A DNA stretch of 59,796 nt, taken from contig NZ_CABEGA010000023.1 of NCBI RefSeq assembly GCF_901521055.1, positions 1-59,796 of the forward strand. The letters run 5' to 3'. The notes below the pieces were generated by a model. It was not told the DNA's origin and made no database searches. It saw only the letters and a program-made list of their open reading frames with translations. Shown in pieces: positions 27,259-35,755 of this stretch (position 1 is its first letter; the number at the start of each line of letters is the position of its first letter). The translations under genes and the position numbers were made by a program. Origin of the DNA: Cellulomonas hominis (GTDB lineage Bacteria; Actinomycetota; Actinomycetes; Actinomycetales; Cellulomonadaceae).

Positions 27259-27849
27259 ATGACCACCGAGACGCGGATCCCCCCAGCCGAGGTCACCGGC
27301 GCGTTCGGAGCGCTCGTGAAGCACGCGGCACGCAGGATGACGGGCCGCGTGCCGGACTCGCTGGGCGTCCTCTGGCACCACCAGCGCGTCATGAAGGACT
27401 CGATGCGCGTCGGGCGCCGGGTCGAGGGCTGGCGCGAGCTCGACCCGGACCTCGCGTCCTACGCCGCGATGGCCACGGCCGCCACGGTCGGGTGCAGCTT
27501 CTGCCTCGATCTCCAGTACTTCCTCGCGCACAACCACGGGCTCGACGAGGCGAACGTGCGTGACGTCCCGCGCTGGCGGGAGTCGTCCGTGTTCACCGCG
27601 CGGGAGCGTCGCGTCATGGAGTACGCCGAGGCGGCGAGCCTCACGCCGCCCGCGGTGACCGACGAGCTCTCGGACGCGCTGATGGCGGACATCGGGCCGG
27701 CCGCGCTGGTCGAGCTCGCCGCGCGGGTGGGGTTCATGAACATGTCGGCGCGCATGAACCTCGCGCTCGGCATCCACTCCGAGGAGTTCGCCGCCACCTG
27801 CGGGCTCCCGCCGCTCCCCGCACGGTCCGCGGACCCGGGCGCCCGGTAG
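27259..27849 (+). CDS. Carboxymuconolactone decarboxylase/AhpD-like protein
   Basis: 196-residue CMD-family protein. The redox pair Cys79-Cys82 (VGCSFCLDLQ) follows the all-helical AhpD-like start, and FLAHNHGLDEANVRDVP carries the conserved histidine region. Members act as alkylhydroperoxidase-like antioxidants or decarboxylases. The ATG at 27259 has GAAGGAG upstream; an in-frame start 15 codons earlier lacks one. The gene is followed after 9 bases by an ECF41 sigma factor. CMD genes are one of the classic COE partners (CMD, oxidoreductase, epimerase) of that group, so it is probably its target. Confidence 0.9.
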   Translation: MTTETRIPPAEVTGAFGALVKHAARRMTGRVPDSLGVLWHHQRVMKDSMRVGRRVEGWRELDPDLASYAAMATAATVGCSFCLDLQYFLAHNHGLDEANVRDVPRWRESSVFTARERRVMEYAEAASLTPPAVTDELSDALMADIGPAALVELAARVGFMNMSARMNLALGIHSEEFAATCGLPPLPARSADPGAR

Positions 27850-27858
27850 GTTCGGCCC

Positions 27859-28752
27859 GTGCCCGACGTCGCGCGCACCACCGACGACCCGTTCGTCGTC
27901 CACCGCAGGCTGCTGTTCACCGTGGCCTACGAAATGCTCGGCTCAGCCGGTGACGCCGAGGACGTGCTGCAGGAGTCGTGGCTCCGGTGGGCGGCGGTCG
28001 ACCGGTCGCAGGTCCGCGAGCCGCGCGCCTACCTCGTCCGCGTCGTCACTCGGCAGGCGCTCAACCACCTGCGCACGGTGGCGCGACGCCGGGAGGAGTA
28101 CGTCGGCGAGTGGCTCCCCGAGCCCCTGCTGACCAGCCCCGACGTGGCGGACGACGCCGAGCTCGCCGAGAGCGTGTCCATCGCGATGCTCACCGTGCTG
28201 GAGACGCTCCGCCCCGACGAGCGCGTCGTCTTCGTGCTGCGCGAGGTCTTCGATGTCCCGTACGACGAGATCGCGGACGCCGTCGGGAAGACCCCGGCCG
28301 CGGTGAGGCAGATCGCCCACCGCGCGAAGGGGCACGTCTCCGCCCGGAGGCCCCGCGTGCACGTCGTCGGCTCCGAGCACGAGCAGGCCGTGGCACGCCT
28401 GGTCGCCGCGCTCAACACCGGGGACCTGCACGGGCTCGTCGACGTCCTCGCGCCGGACGTGATCGCGGTCTCGGACGGCGGCGGCAAGGTCCGCGGGGCG
28501 GCGCGGCGGCCGGTCGTCGGGGCGGAGCGGCTGGCGCGGTACCTCGTGGGCGGGATGGCGAAGACGGCGGGCGCGCTGCGCGCCGTCGCGACCTGGGTCA
28601 ACGGGCAGCCCGGCGTGCGGATGGAGCAGGACGGGCGGCTCGTCGGGGTCGCGAGCGTCACCGTCGCGGGCGGACAGGTGACGCGGGTGTACTCGATAGC
28701 GAACCCGGACAAGCTGGGGTGGCTCGACGCGGAGGCGGACGTGGGGCGGTGA
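27859..28752 (+). CDS. sigJ: ECF41-group (SigJ-like) RNA polymerase sigma factor
   Basis: 297-residue extracytoplasmic-function sigma factor with a fused SnoaL-like C-terminal regulatory domain. Region 2 is about 10-75, the ECF41 linker WLPEPL is at 85-90, region 4 at about 110-165, and the extension carries the group signatures DGGGK (206-210) and NPDKL (282-286). In this group the extension replaces an anti-sigma factor and modulates activity by contacting the core. The GTG start is 9 bases after the CMD stop. It probably drives its own operon from the upstream TGTCACA promoter. The signal is unknown. Confidence 0.95.
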   Translation: MPDVARTTDDPFVVHRRLLFTVAYEMLGSAGDAEDVLQESWLRWAAVDRSQVREPRAYLVRVVTRQALNHLRTVARRREEYVGEWLPEPLLTSPDVADDAELAESVSIAMLTVLETLRPDERVVFVLREVFDVPYDEIADAVGKTPAAVRQIAHRAKGHVSARRPRVHVVGSEHEQAVARLVAALNTGDLHGLVDVLAPDVIAVSDGGGKVRGAARRPVVGAERLARYLVGGMAKTAGALRAVATWVNGQPGVRMEQDGRLVGVASVTVAGGQVTRVYSIANPDKLGWLDAEADVGR

Positions 28753-28768
28753 CCGGGGCGGCGCCCCT

Positions 28769-28809
28769 CGGCGCTGACCCCGGACGACGTGCGCGAGCAT
28801 CTCGCGTGA
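28769..28809 (+). pseudogene. Duplicated C-terminal tail of the SNF2 gene
   Basis: 28769-28814 matches 26999-27044 (the last 12 codons, stop and next bases of the SNF2 gene) at 42 of 46 bases. It still encodes ALTPDDVREHLA and a stop, against ALTPDEVRELLA in the intact gene: two conservative replacements and one silent change. No helicase sequence precedes it; it begins 16 bases after the sigma-factor stop. It looks like a remnant from a diverged homologous SNF2 gene. Confidence 0.85.
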
Positions 28810-28838
28810 GGCGCGGGGGCCCAGGGTCCTCTTGAGAG

Positions 28839-28905
28839 CGCCGAGATGGCAGGACGGGCCTGCGCCCGGTCGGTCGGCACAAGGCGCGCCCTGTCATCTC
28901 GGTGC
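28839..28905. repeat. Hairpin element, copy 2
   Basis: Second copy of the 67-base hairpin, with the same relative position behind an SNF2 tail. The outer stem is conserved although one arm base changed; the pair becomes a G.T wobble, consistent with selection on structure. The loop is more diverged than the arms. Confidence 0.85.
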
Positions 28906-29000
28906 GGGGCCGGCACGCTGCGCGGCACGACCCCGTGCGGCCTGCACACACCTGCCCCCCGCGCCTCCGCGCCGGCCGCGACCCGCCCTACGGTCGGCAC

Positions 29001-30254
29001 GTGGATCTCCTCACCTCGGACGCCGCGCACCGGCCCGCCGTCGTCGGCCCCTGGGTCAAGGGGCTGTGGCAGCCCGAGCCGGTCGCCGCGAGCGACTGGC
29101 TGGCGCGGCGGCCGCACCTGCTGGACGGCTCCCTCACCTGGCCGGCGCTCACGGTGGACGGGCCCGCGGTGGACCACAACGTCGCGACCATGGCGGCGTT
29201 CGCCGCCGAGCACGGGCTGGACCTGGCCCCGCACGGGAAGACGTCCATGGCTCCGGCCCTGTTCGCCCGGCAGCTCGCGGCGGGCGCGTGGGGGATGACG
29301 GTCGCGACGGGGAACCAGGCGCTCGCCGCCCGCGCGGCCGGGGTGCGGCGCCTGCTGGTCGCGAACCAGGTGCTGGACGGCAGCGTGCTGCGCTGGGTGG
29401 CCCGCGAGGGTGCCGCGGACGACGGGGAGGTCGTGCTGCAGGTCGACTCGCGCGCCGGGCTCGACGCTCTGGTGGCCGTCGCGGACGAGGACGCGCCGGT
29501 GCCGGTGCTCGTCGAGCTCGGTCACGCCGGCGGGCGGACCGGCGTGCGGGACGTCCAGGCGGCGCTGGACCTGGCGGGGGCCGTCCGCGCGGCGGCGGGG
29601 GTCCGGCTGCTCGGCGTCACCGCGTACGAGGGCGGGCTGCCCGGCGTCGCGGAGGTGCGGTCCTTCCTGGAGCAGCTGCGGGACGTGGCGGCGCTGCTCG
29701 CGGAGACCGGCCTGGTCGAGGCGGACGAGGTGACGGTGTCGGTCGGCGGGTCGGCGTACTTCGACGTGGTGGCCGAGGTCCTGGGCGGGCGGCCGGTGCT
29801 GGGCGGGCTGCCCGCGCGGGTGCTGCTGCGCAGCGGGTCGACGGTGACCCACGACCACGGCGTCTACGCCCGCCGCACGCCGTTCACCCGGGTGCCCGGG
29901 ACGCTGCGCCCCGCCCTGCGCGTGTGGGCGCAGGTGACGTCCTGCCCGGAGCCCGGGCTCGTGATCGTCGGCGCCGGCAAGCGCGACGTCCCGGTCGACG
30001 AGGGCCTGCCCGTCCCGCTGCGGGTGCACCGCGCGGGCGCCGAGCCGGAGCCGGTGCACGGGTGGGCGTTCACCCGGACCAACGACCAGCACGCCTACCT
30101 GGAGCCGGTGGACGACCCGAGGACGCCGCTCGCCGTCGGGGACCTGCTGGAGCTGGGGGTGTCGCACCCCTGCACGGCGTTCGACAAGTGGCGCGTCGTG
30201 CCCGTCCTGGACGCGGACCTGCGGGTGAGCGACCTGCTGACGACCCTGTTCTGA
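29001..30254 (+). CDS. PLP-dependent D-amino-acid deaminase (DSD1/D-threonine aldolase fold)
   Basis: 417-residue type III PLP enzyme with an alanine-racemase-like N-terminal barrel. Lys80 in APHGKTSMAP is the Schiff-base lysine, and the C-terminal domain carries the metal motif SHPCTAFDKW. Related enzymes deaminate D-serine or D-threonine to a 2-oxo acid and ammonia via an enamine. The gene converges on an operon encoding RidA, which hydrolyses such enamines, and D-aminoacylase, which releases free D-amino acids. This makes a D-amino-acid deaminase the best reading, though D-threonine aldolase activity cannot be excluded. GTG start at 29001; no strong ribosome site is visible. Confidence 0.85.
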   Translation: MDLLTSDAAHRPAVVGPWVKGLWQPEPVAASDWLARRPHLLDGSLTWPALTVDGPAVDHNVATMAAFAAEHGLDLAPHGKTSMAPALFARQLAAGAWGMTVATGNQALAARAAGVRRLLVANQVLDGSVLRWVAREGAADDGEVVLQVDSRAGLDALVAVADEDAPVPVLVELGHAGGRTGVRDVQAALDLAGAVRAAAGVRLLGVTAYEGGLPGVAEVRSFLEQLRDVAALLAETGLVEADEVTVSVGGSAYFDVVAEVLGGRPVLGGLPARVLLRSGSTVTHDHGVYARRTPFTRVPGTLRPALRVWAQVTSCPEPGLVIVGAGKRDVPVDEGLPVPLRVHRAGAEPEPVHGWAFTRTNDQHAYLEPVDDPRTPLAVGDLLELGVSHPCTAFDKWRVVPVLDADLRVSDLLTTLF

Positions 30255-30259
30255 GGCGG

Positions 30260-30297
30260 GAGCGGACCGTGCCGGTGCGCACCGGCACGGTCCGCTC
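30260..30297. terminator. Bidirectional terminator, perfect 38-bp palindrome
   Basis: Perfect palindrome with 19-base arms (30260-30278 and 30279-30297), five bases after the deaminase stop and 22 bases from the end of the convergent ridA gene. No T-run, as is common in GC-rich actinobacteria. It should stop transcripts from both sides. Confidence 0.85.
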
Positions 30298-30318
30298 GAG
30301 CACGGTCCGCCGCGCGGG

Positions 30319-30696
30319 TCAGGAGGCGCGGCCCGCCACGACGTCGATCTCGACCTTGATCCCCGCGAGCTGCGAGCCCACGGTGGTGCGCGCCGGCTCC
30401 GGCGCGGTGAAGAACTCCGCGTACGCGGTGTTGAACTCGGCGAAGTCGGCGAGGTCCGCCAGGTGCACCGTGGTCTTCACGACGTCGTCCATCGTGAAGC
30501 CCGCCGCCTCCAGGGTGGCGCGGACGTTGCGTAGCACCTGCCGGGTCTGCTCCGCGACGGAGTCGGCCACGGCGCCGGTGGCCGGGTCCTGCGGGCCGAA
30601 CCCGGCGGTCCAGATGAGGTCGCCCAGGCGGACGGCCTGGGAGTACGCCCCGGCGGGGCGGGGGGCGGCGTCGGTGCTGACGGCGGTGCGGGTCAT
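30319..30696 (-). CDS. ridA: RidA-family enamine/imine deaminase
   Basis: 125-residue RidA/YjgF protein: GAYSQAVRLGDLIWTAGFGPQDP at the start, the oligomer-forming middle VLRNVRATLEAAGFTMDDVVKTTVHL, and PARTTVGSQLAGIKVEIDVVA with the active-site arginine near residue 105. It hydrolyses reactive 2-aminoacrylate-type enamines to 2-oxo acids. Last gene of the transporter/GH20/D-aminoacylase operon, with AAGGAAGG upstream of its ATG. Its enamine source is probably the PLP deaminase encoded convergently. Confidence 0.92.
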   Translation of the reverse strand: MTRTAVSTDAAPRPAGAYSQAVRLGDLIWTAGFGPQDPATGAVADSVAEQTRQVLRNVRATLEAAGFTMDDVVKTTVHLADLADFAEFNTAYAEFFTAPEPARTTVGSQLAGIKVEIDVVAGRAS

Positions 30697-30715
30697 GGTG
30701 GTGCCTTCCTTGGTT

Positions 30716-30754
30716 CGTGCCGGCGGTCCCGGCGGTCGTGCCGGCGGTCCCGGC
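30716..30754. repeat. Short tandem repeat upstream of ridA
   Basis: Two identical 18-base segments (30716-30733 and 30737-30754) spaced as a 21-base tandem unit, in the 104-base gap between the D-aminoacylase stop and ridA. More degenerate GGTGGTC steps follow. Likely slippage product. Confidence 0.8.
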
Positions 30755-30800
30755 TGACGGGGCGGTGGCCCCGGTGGTCGGTGGTCGGTGGTGACGCCTC

Positions 30801-32405
30801 TCAGCGGACCCCGCGGCCCGGGAGGCGGTCGGTCCGGGCACCCTGCCACAGGACCGGGTCCCCGGCGACGAGCACGTCGCGCACGCCCCGGGCGACGGAG
30901 CGCGGCTCGGCGTAGGTGGCGGTGTCGGCCACGGTGCGCGGGTCGAGCACGACGACGTCCGCCCGGGCGCCGGGTCGGAGCACACCGCGGTCCGTGAGCC
31001 CGAACCGGGCGGCGGCGGTCCCCGCGAGGTGCCGGGCGGCGGTGCCCCAGTCCCAGTCGCCGAGCTCGCGGACGTGCGTGCCGAGGAACCGGGCGAACGT
31101 CCCCCACCCCCGCGGGTGCGGGTGCCCGCCGACGTAGATGCCGTCGGAGCCGGCGCACTGCGCGGGGTGGCGCAGCAGCGCGCGCACCGACTCCGCCGAG
31201 TTGGTGGGTGGCTGCTCGAACACGCACCCGACGCGCAGGCCGGTGGCGACGAGCAGCCGCAGCGCCGTGCGGTCGGGCGACTCGCCGAGCTCGTGGGCGA
31301 CCTCGACCAGCCGCCGCCCCTCCGCCCAGCGGTAGTCGGGGTGCGGGACGGACGCCAGGGTCACCCGCGGCCAGACGTCGGCCCGGGCCGGCAGGTCCTC
31401 CGCGAGCAGCCGCGCCCGCACCTCGGCGTCCTCCAGGAGGGCGGCGGCCCGGTCGGGGTCGGCGAGCGGCAACCAGGTGGGCAGGGCCACGAGCGCGAGC
31501 ACGGAGGCGCCGCGCAGGTACGGGTAGCTGTCGAAGGTCAGGTCGAACCCGTCGGCCAGCGCCGCGTCCAGCAGGGGCACGACCACGTCGGCCGGGCCGT
31601 GCAGGTGCGACACGTGCGTCGCGACCCCGGTGCGGCGGGCCAGGTCGAGCAGCTCGGCCAGCGCGACGGGCACGCGGTCCTCGTAGCCCCGCATGTGCGA
31701 GACGTGCGGCAGGCCGCGGCTCGCGAGCACCGCGCACAGGGAGAGCAGCTCGTCGGGCTGCGCCCAGCACGCCGGTGCGTACTCCAGCCCGGTGGACATC
31801 CCGCGGGCGCCGGCGTCCAGGCCCGCGGCCAGCAGGTCCGCCATCGCGCCGATCTCGTCCGGCCGGGCCGGGCGCGGGTCCGGGCCCATGACCGCGTACC
31901 GCAGGGTGCCGTGCGGCACGAGGTACGCCACGTCGGCGGTGGTGGCGCCGTCGTAGGTCGCGAGCAGGTCCTCGACCGAGCCGGTGGTGAACGTGGGGTG
32001 GTCGCCGTCCACGGCGGCGAAGTACCGGCGGACGAACGCCGCGGCGTCCGGGCCGTCGGCGCCCGCGGCGTGCGACGGGGCGTACGACAGCCCGTCCTGC
32101 CCGACGACGACGGTGGTGACGCCCTGGTGCGCGAGCGCGTCCTGCACGTCGCGGTCGAGCGCGACGGCGTCGGCGTGCACGTGCGCGTCGACGAACCCCG
32201 GCATGACGACCATGCCGCTGACGTCGACGACCGTCGCCCCGGCCGGGCTCACCCCGGGCGCGACGCGGACCACGCGGCCACCCGCCACGAGCACGTCGGC
32301 GGCCCGCTCTGGGGCTCCGGTGCCGTCCGCGACCGTCCCGCCGCGCAGCAGCAGGGCGTCGCCGGGACGCGGGACCCGGGGCGCGCCGGTGACGGTCGCG
32401 CTCAC
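30801..32405 (-). CDS. N-acyl-D-amino-acid deacylase (amidohydrolase)
   Basis: 534-residue amidohydrolase-superfamily enzyme of the D-aminoacylase group: DALLLRGGTVADGTG opening, the metal motif VDAHVHAD with His75 and His77, the region STGLEYAP that supplies the family cysteine ligand side, THVSHLHGP, and FEQPPTNSAESV/CAGSDGIYVGG near the end. It cleaves N-acyl-D-amino acids to a fatty or acetyl acid and the D-amino acid. The GTG start overlaps the GH20 stop by four bases, so translation is coupled. It supplies substrate for the PLP deaminase and RidA in the proposed pathway. Confidence 0.88.
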   Translation of the reverse strand: MSATVTGAPRVPRPGDALLLRGGTVADGTGAPERAADVLVAGGRVVRVAPGVSPAGATVVDVSGMVVMPGFVDAHVHADAVALDRDVQDALAHQGVTTVVVGQDGLSYAPSHAAGADGPDAAAFVRRYFAAVDGDHPTFTTGSVEDLLATYDGATTADVAYLVPHGTLRYAVMGPDPRPARPDEIGAMADLLAAGLDAGARGMSTGLEYAPACWAQPDELLSLCAVLASRGLPHVSHMRGYEDRVPVALAELLDLARRTGVATHVSHLHGPADVVVPLLDAALADGFDLTFDSYPYLRGASVLALVALPTWLPLADPDRAAALLEDAEVRARLLAEDLPARADVWPRVTLASVPHPDYRWAEGRRLVEVAHELGESPDRTALRLLVATGLRVGCVFEQPPTNSAESVRALLRHPAQCAGSDGIYVGGHPHPRGWGTFARFLGTHVRELGDWDWGTAARHLAGTAAARFGLTDRGVLRPGARADVVVLDPRTVADTATYAEPRSVARGVRDVLVAGDPVLWQGARTDRLPGRGVR

Positions 32406-34075
32406 CGGGCGCCGTCGACGGCGTGCACCAGCCGGCCGAGCTCGTCGAACCGCAGCGGCCAGCCGGGCACGGCGGGCCGGCGCTGCCACGGGTGCGGCCC
32501 GTCCAGCGGCCGGTACTCCACCCCGGCGGCGTCCAGGCGCGGGAGGTGCGCGTCCCGCAGCCGCCGCTCGAAGTCCTCCCAGTCGCGGCTCTCGCGCGGG
32601 GACCACACGACCTCCGCGAACGCCGTCAGTCGGGGGTAGGTGGCGTAGTCCACGCGGCGCGGGCTGTCGAGCTGCTCGGTCCAGATGTGCGCCTGCGCCC
32701 CGAGCACGGTCCCGGCGCCGGGCTCGCCGGCCGCCTCCGCGACCTGGTCGGTGAGCGGCTCGAACCGGTAGACGTCCTCGACCGTGTGCACGGTGCCCAC
32801 CGGCACCGGCTCGTCGAGGCCGGCCGCGGCGCGGTGGTCGAGGTAGACCTCGTGCTCCGGGCAGACCACGACGTCGTGCCCGTCGCGGAGGGCGTCGATG
32901 CCGCCGCGGTAGCCGCGCCACGAGTTCACGACCACGTCCGTGGGGACGCGCGCGCCCCCGACCTCGTCCCAGACCGTGGTCCGCCGCCCGCGGGCGCGCA
33001 GGTGCTCGGCGAGCTGCGCCACGAACCACGGCACGAGCTCCTCGACGCTGTCCAGGCCCAGCTCGGTGGCCCGCGCCACCGTGTCGGGGTCGGTGGCCCA
33101 CTCCTGGGTCGGCACCTCGTCGCCGCCGAGGCAGATCATCGGGGCGTCGAAGATCTCCATGACCTCGTCCAGGACGGTCCGGAAGAACGCGAGCACGTCG
33201 TCCGAGACGCCCAGCGCGTGCGGGTTGAGGCCCCACCGGGTCCAGACCTGCTGCGGCGGGAGGTGCGGTGCGAGGTGCGGGTAGGCCGCCATCGCCGCCT
33301 GCGAGTGGCCCGGCACGTCGATCTCCGGCACGACGACGACGCCCCGCGTCCGCGCGTACGCGACGATCTCGCGCAGGTCGTCCTGCGTGTAGTACCCGCC
33401 GTGCGGGGTGCCGTCGCGCAGCGGCGACCGCGACGACCCGACCTGCGACTCCGTGCGCCACGCGCCGACCTCCGTCAGCCGGGGGAACGCGCGGACCTCC
33501 ATGCGCCACCCCTGGTCGTCGGTCAGGTGCAGGTGCAGCACGTTGAGCTTGTGGGCGGACGCGAGGTCGATGAACCGCAGCACGCCGTCCTTGGGCATGA
33601 AGTGCCGGGCGACGTCGAGCAGCACCGCGCGGTGGCCGAACCGCGGGCCGTCGTCGACGAGCACCCCGGGCAGCAGCACGCCGCCCGGCAGCCCCGGCCG
33701 CCCCGTGGGCACGGCCCGGAACGCGGCCGGGCCCGCCAGCTGCTGCAGCGTGCGGACGGCGTGCCGGGCACCCGCGGCGCCGCCGGCCTCGACCAGGACG
33801 ACGGGCTCCCGGGTGCCGTCGACCGTCAGCCGGTAGTCCTCCTCGGGCATCCCCGGGCGGTGCACGAGCCGTACGGCGGCGGGCGCCGCGGGGTCCTCGA
33901 CGACGCTCACCGCACAGCCGAGGCGGACGGACAGGACGTCCAGGAGCACGGCACGCGCGTCGGCGACCTCGGGGTCGAGGTGCACGGCGAACGCCGCGGG
34001 GAGGACGGCGTCGGCGCCGGTGAGCACGACGTCGCGCGGCGCGGGCACGAGGCCGAGCTGGGTGGGAGCAGTCAC
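32402..34075 (-). CDS. GH20 beta-N-acetylhexosaminidase
   Basis: 557-residue family 20 glycoside hydrolase. An N-terminal GH20b-like domain (1-130) leads to the TIM barrel: RGVLLDVARHFMP-like opening, HLHLTDDQGWRMEV, PEIDVPGHSQAAM, and the catalytic Asp-Glu pair in LGGDEVP (Asp319 and Glu320, by position). There is no signal peptide, so it acts in the cytoplasm on imported chito-oligosaccharides, muropeptides or glycopeptides and releases GlcNAc or GalNAc. The GTG start is one base after the IclR stop. Confidence 0.93.
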   Translation of the reverse strand: MTAPTQLGLVPAPRDVVLTGADAVLPAAFAVHLDPEVADARAVLLDVLSVRLGCAVSVVEDPAAPAAVRLVHRPGMPEEDYRLTVDGTREPVVLVEAGGAAGARHAVRTLQQLAGPAAFRAVPTGRPGLPGGVLLPGVLVDDGPRFGHRAVLLDVARHFMPKDGVLRFIDLASAHKLNVLHLHLTDDQGWRMEVRAFPRLTEVGAWRTESQVGSSRSPLRDGTPHGGYYTQDDLREIVAYARTRGVVVVPEIDVPGHSQAAMAAYPHLAPHLPPQQVWTRWGLNPHALGVSDDVLAFFRTVLDEVMEIFDAPMICLGGDEVPTQEWATDPDTVARATELGLDSVEELVPWFVAQLAEHLRARGRRTTVWDEVGGARVPTDVVVNSWRGYRGGIDALRDGHDVVVCPEHEVYLDHRAAAGLDEPVPVGTVHTVEDVYRFEPLTDQVAEAAGEPGAGTVLGAQAHIWTEQLDSPRRVDYATYPRLTAFAEVVWSPRESRDWEDFERRLRDAHLPRLDAAGVEYRPLDGPHPWQRRPAVPGWPLRFDELGRLVHAVDGAR

Positions 34076-34076
34076 G

Positions 34077-34886
34077 TCAGACCTCTCGGAGGGGTTGCGG
34101 CGCGCGGGTCCAGCCCATCGCGCGAGACAGGGTGCGGGCGACCTCGGCGGTGGCCCGGGCGTGGGTGCGGATCGCGGCCGGCGGCATGCGGGTGTGGTCC
34201 GTCGACGTGCAGACGGCGGCGACCACCGAGCCCACGTGGTTGAGCACGGGCGAGGCGACCGCCCGGACGTGCTGGTCGTGCTCGCGGTCGTTCAGGGCGA
34301 ACCCGCGGCGGCGGGTGCGGTCGAGCTCCCCGCGCAGCTCGGTCGGGTCGGTGATCGTCCGGTCCGTGAAGCTCCGGAGCCCGGTCGCGATCGCCTGGTC
34401 GATCCAGGAGGCGGGCGCGACGGACAGCACCGCCTTGCCGAGCGCCGTGCAGTACGTCGGGAGCAGCGTCCCGAGGCCGGCGCCGACCGGGAGCCGTCCG
34501 CCGTCGCCCGCGCACGCCGCGATCCGGACGGCCCCGCCCGCGGGGAGGCCGAGGACCGACGTCGCGCCGGTGCGCGCGGCCAGGTCCCGCAGGTACGGGG
34601 CGGCCAGGCCGGCGACGTCGAGCTCGTCCACGTAGGACTGGCCGAGCCGCAGCGCGCCCGGGCCGAGGCGGTACCGGCCGGACCCGTCGCGGGCGAGCAG
34701 CTCCTCCTCGACCAGGGGCGCGAGCAGCCGGGCGGCGGTCGACCGGTGCACCCCGACCTGCTCGGCCAGGACGGCCACCGGCACCCCCCGCTCGGCAGTC
34801 GCCAGCTGGCGGACCTGCTCCAGCAGCTGCAGGCTGCGGCGCACCGACAGCGACTCGTTCCGGGTCTGGGACGCGTCCACGCTCAC
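34077..34886 (-). CDS. IclR-family transcriptional regulator
   Basis: 269-residue IclR regulator. Winged HTH at about 10-75 (SVRRSLQLLEQVRQL, then LAEQVGVHRSTAARLLAPL) and an effector-binding domain (LGTLLPTYCTALGKAVLS and the usual RTRRRGFALNDREHD and ASPVLNHVGSVVAAVC). It is embedded in the operon between the permeases and the GH20 gene. It probably controls this operon in response to an intermediate such as an amino sugar or 2-oxo acid. The GTG at 34886 overlaps the permease stop by four bases; another in-frame GTG at 34880 is possible. Confidence 0.92.
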   Translation of the reverse strand: MSVDASQTRNESLSVRRSLQLLEQVRQLATAERGVPVAVLAEQVGVHRSTAARLLAPLVEEELLARDGSGRYRLGPGALRLGQSYVDELDVAGLAAPYLRDLAARTGATSVLGLPAGGAVRIAACAGDGGRLPVGAGLGTLLPTYCTALGKAVLSVAPASWIDQAIATGLRSFTDRTITDPTELRGELDRTRRRGFALNDREHDQHVRAVASPVLNHVGSVVAAVCTSTDHTRMPPAAIRTHARATAEVARTLSRAMGWTRAPQPLREV

Positions 34887-35755
34887 CCCTTCACGGCCCC
34901 GGCCAGCCCGGAGACCAGGTGCCGTTGCACGAACACGAAGAAGACCAGCACGGGCAGCGTCATGATGACCGACCCCGCCATGATCGCGCCCCAGTCGTTC
35001 TGGTCGGGCTTGAAGAAGTTGAGGATCGCCAGCGGCAGCGTCTGGTTCTCCTGCGCGGAGATGATGAACGTGCGCGGGTACAGGAAGTCGTTCCACGTCG
35101 AGATGAACCCGAAGATGCTGACCGCGACGAGCCCGGGCGCCACCAGCGGGAACAGGATCGACCGCACGAACCGCAGCCCGGACGCGCCGTCCAGCCGTGC
35201 CGCCTCCTCGACCTCCTCCGGGACCGCGGCGACGAACCCCCGCAGCATCCAGATCGCGAACGGCGTCGAGAAGCAGATGTGCACGAGCATCAGCGACCCG
35301 AGGTGGTTCAGGCCCAGCTCCGGCACGACCATCCCGAACGACCGGAACAGGAAGAACAGCGGGATGGTGAGGGCCTCGACGGGCACCATCTGCGCGACGA
35401 GCACCGTGACCAGCAGCGTGGTGCGCAGCCGGAACCGGTAGCGGGTCAGCGCGACGGCCGCGAAGAAGGCGCAGAACATCGCGCCCGGCACGGCCACCGC
35501 GGCCACGAGCACCGAGTTGAGCAGGTACCGGCCCACGTTCTCGACCGACAGCACCCGCGTGAACGCGTCGAGCGTCGGGTGCAGCGTGTACGGCAGCGCG
35601 TCGCCGGACATCAGCTCCGTCGTGGGCTTCAGCGCCGAGAGCAGCATCCAGTACAGGGGGAACGCGACGACCGCGGCGACCACGACCGCCAGCACGTCGG
35701 CGCCGACCCGGGGCCGACGCCGGCGGGCGACGGGGGTCGTGGCGGGGGCGCTCAC
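34883..35755 (-). CDS. Carbohydrate ABC transporter permease, MalG type
   Basis: 290-residue CUT1 permease with six membrane segments; EAA loop VEEAARLDGASGLRFVRS, end HLVSGLAGAVKG. GTG start overlaps the stop of the partner permease by four bases. No ATPase gene in the operon. From its neighbours (GH20 and D-aminoacylase) it is inferred to import N-acetylhexosamine-containing oligosaccharides or glycopeptides. Confidence 0.9.
   Translation of the reverse strand: MSAPATTPVARRRRPRVGADVLAVVVAAVVAFPLYWMLLSALKPTTELMSGDALPYTLHPTLDAFTRVLSVENVGRYLLNSVLVAAVAVPGAMFCAFFAAVALTRYRFRLRTTLLVTVLVAQMVPVEALTIPLFFLFRSFGMVVPELGLNHLGSLMLVHICFSTPFAIWMLRGFVAAVPEEVEEAARLDGASGLRFVRSILFPLVAPGLVAVSIFGFISTWNDFLYPRTFIISAQENQTLPLAILNFFKPDQNDWGAIMAGSVIMTLPVLVFFVFVQRHLVSGLAGAVKG

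Noticed and set aside
30716..30754. CRISPR-like short repeats
   Set aside because: Only two units in immediate tandem, no spacers and no cas genes in the window.
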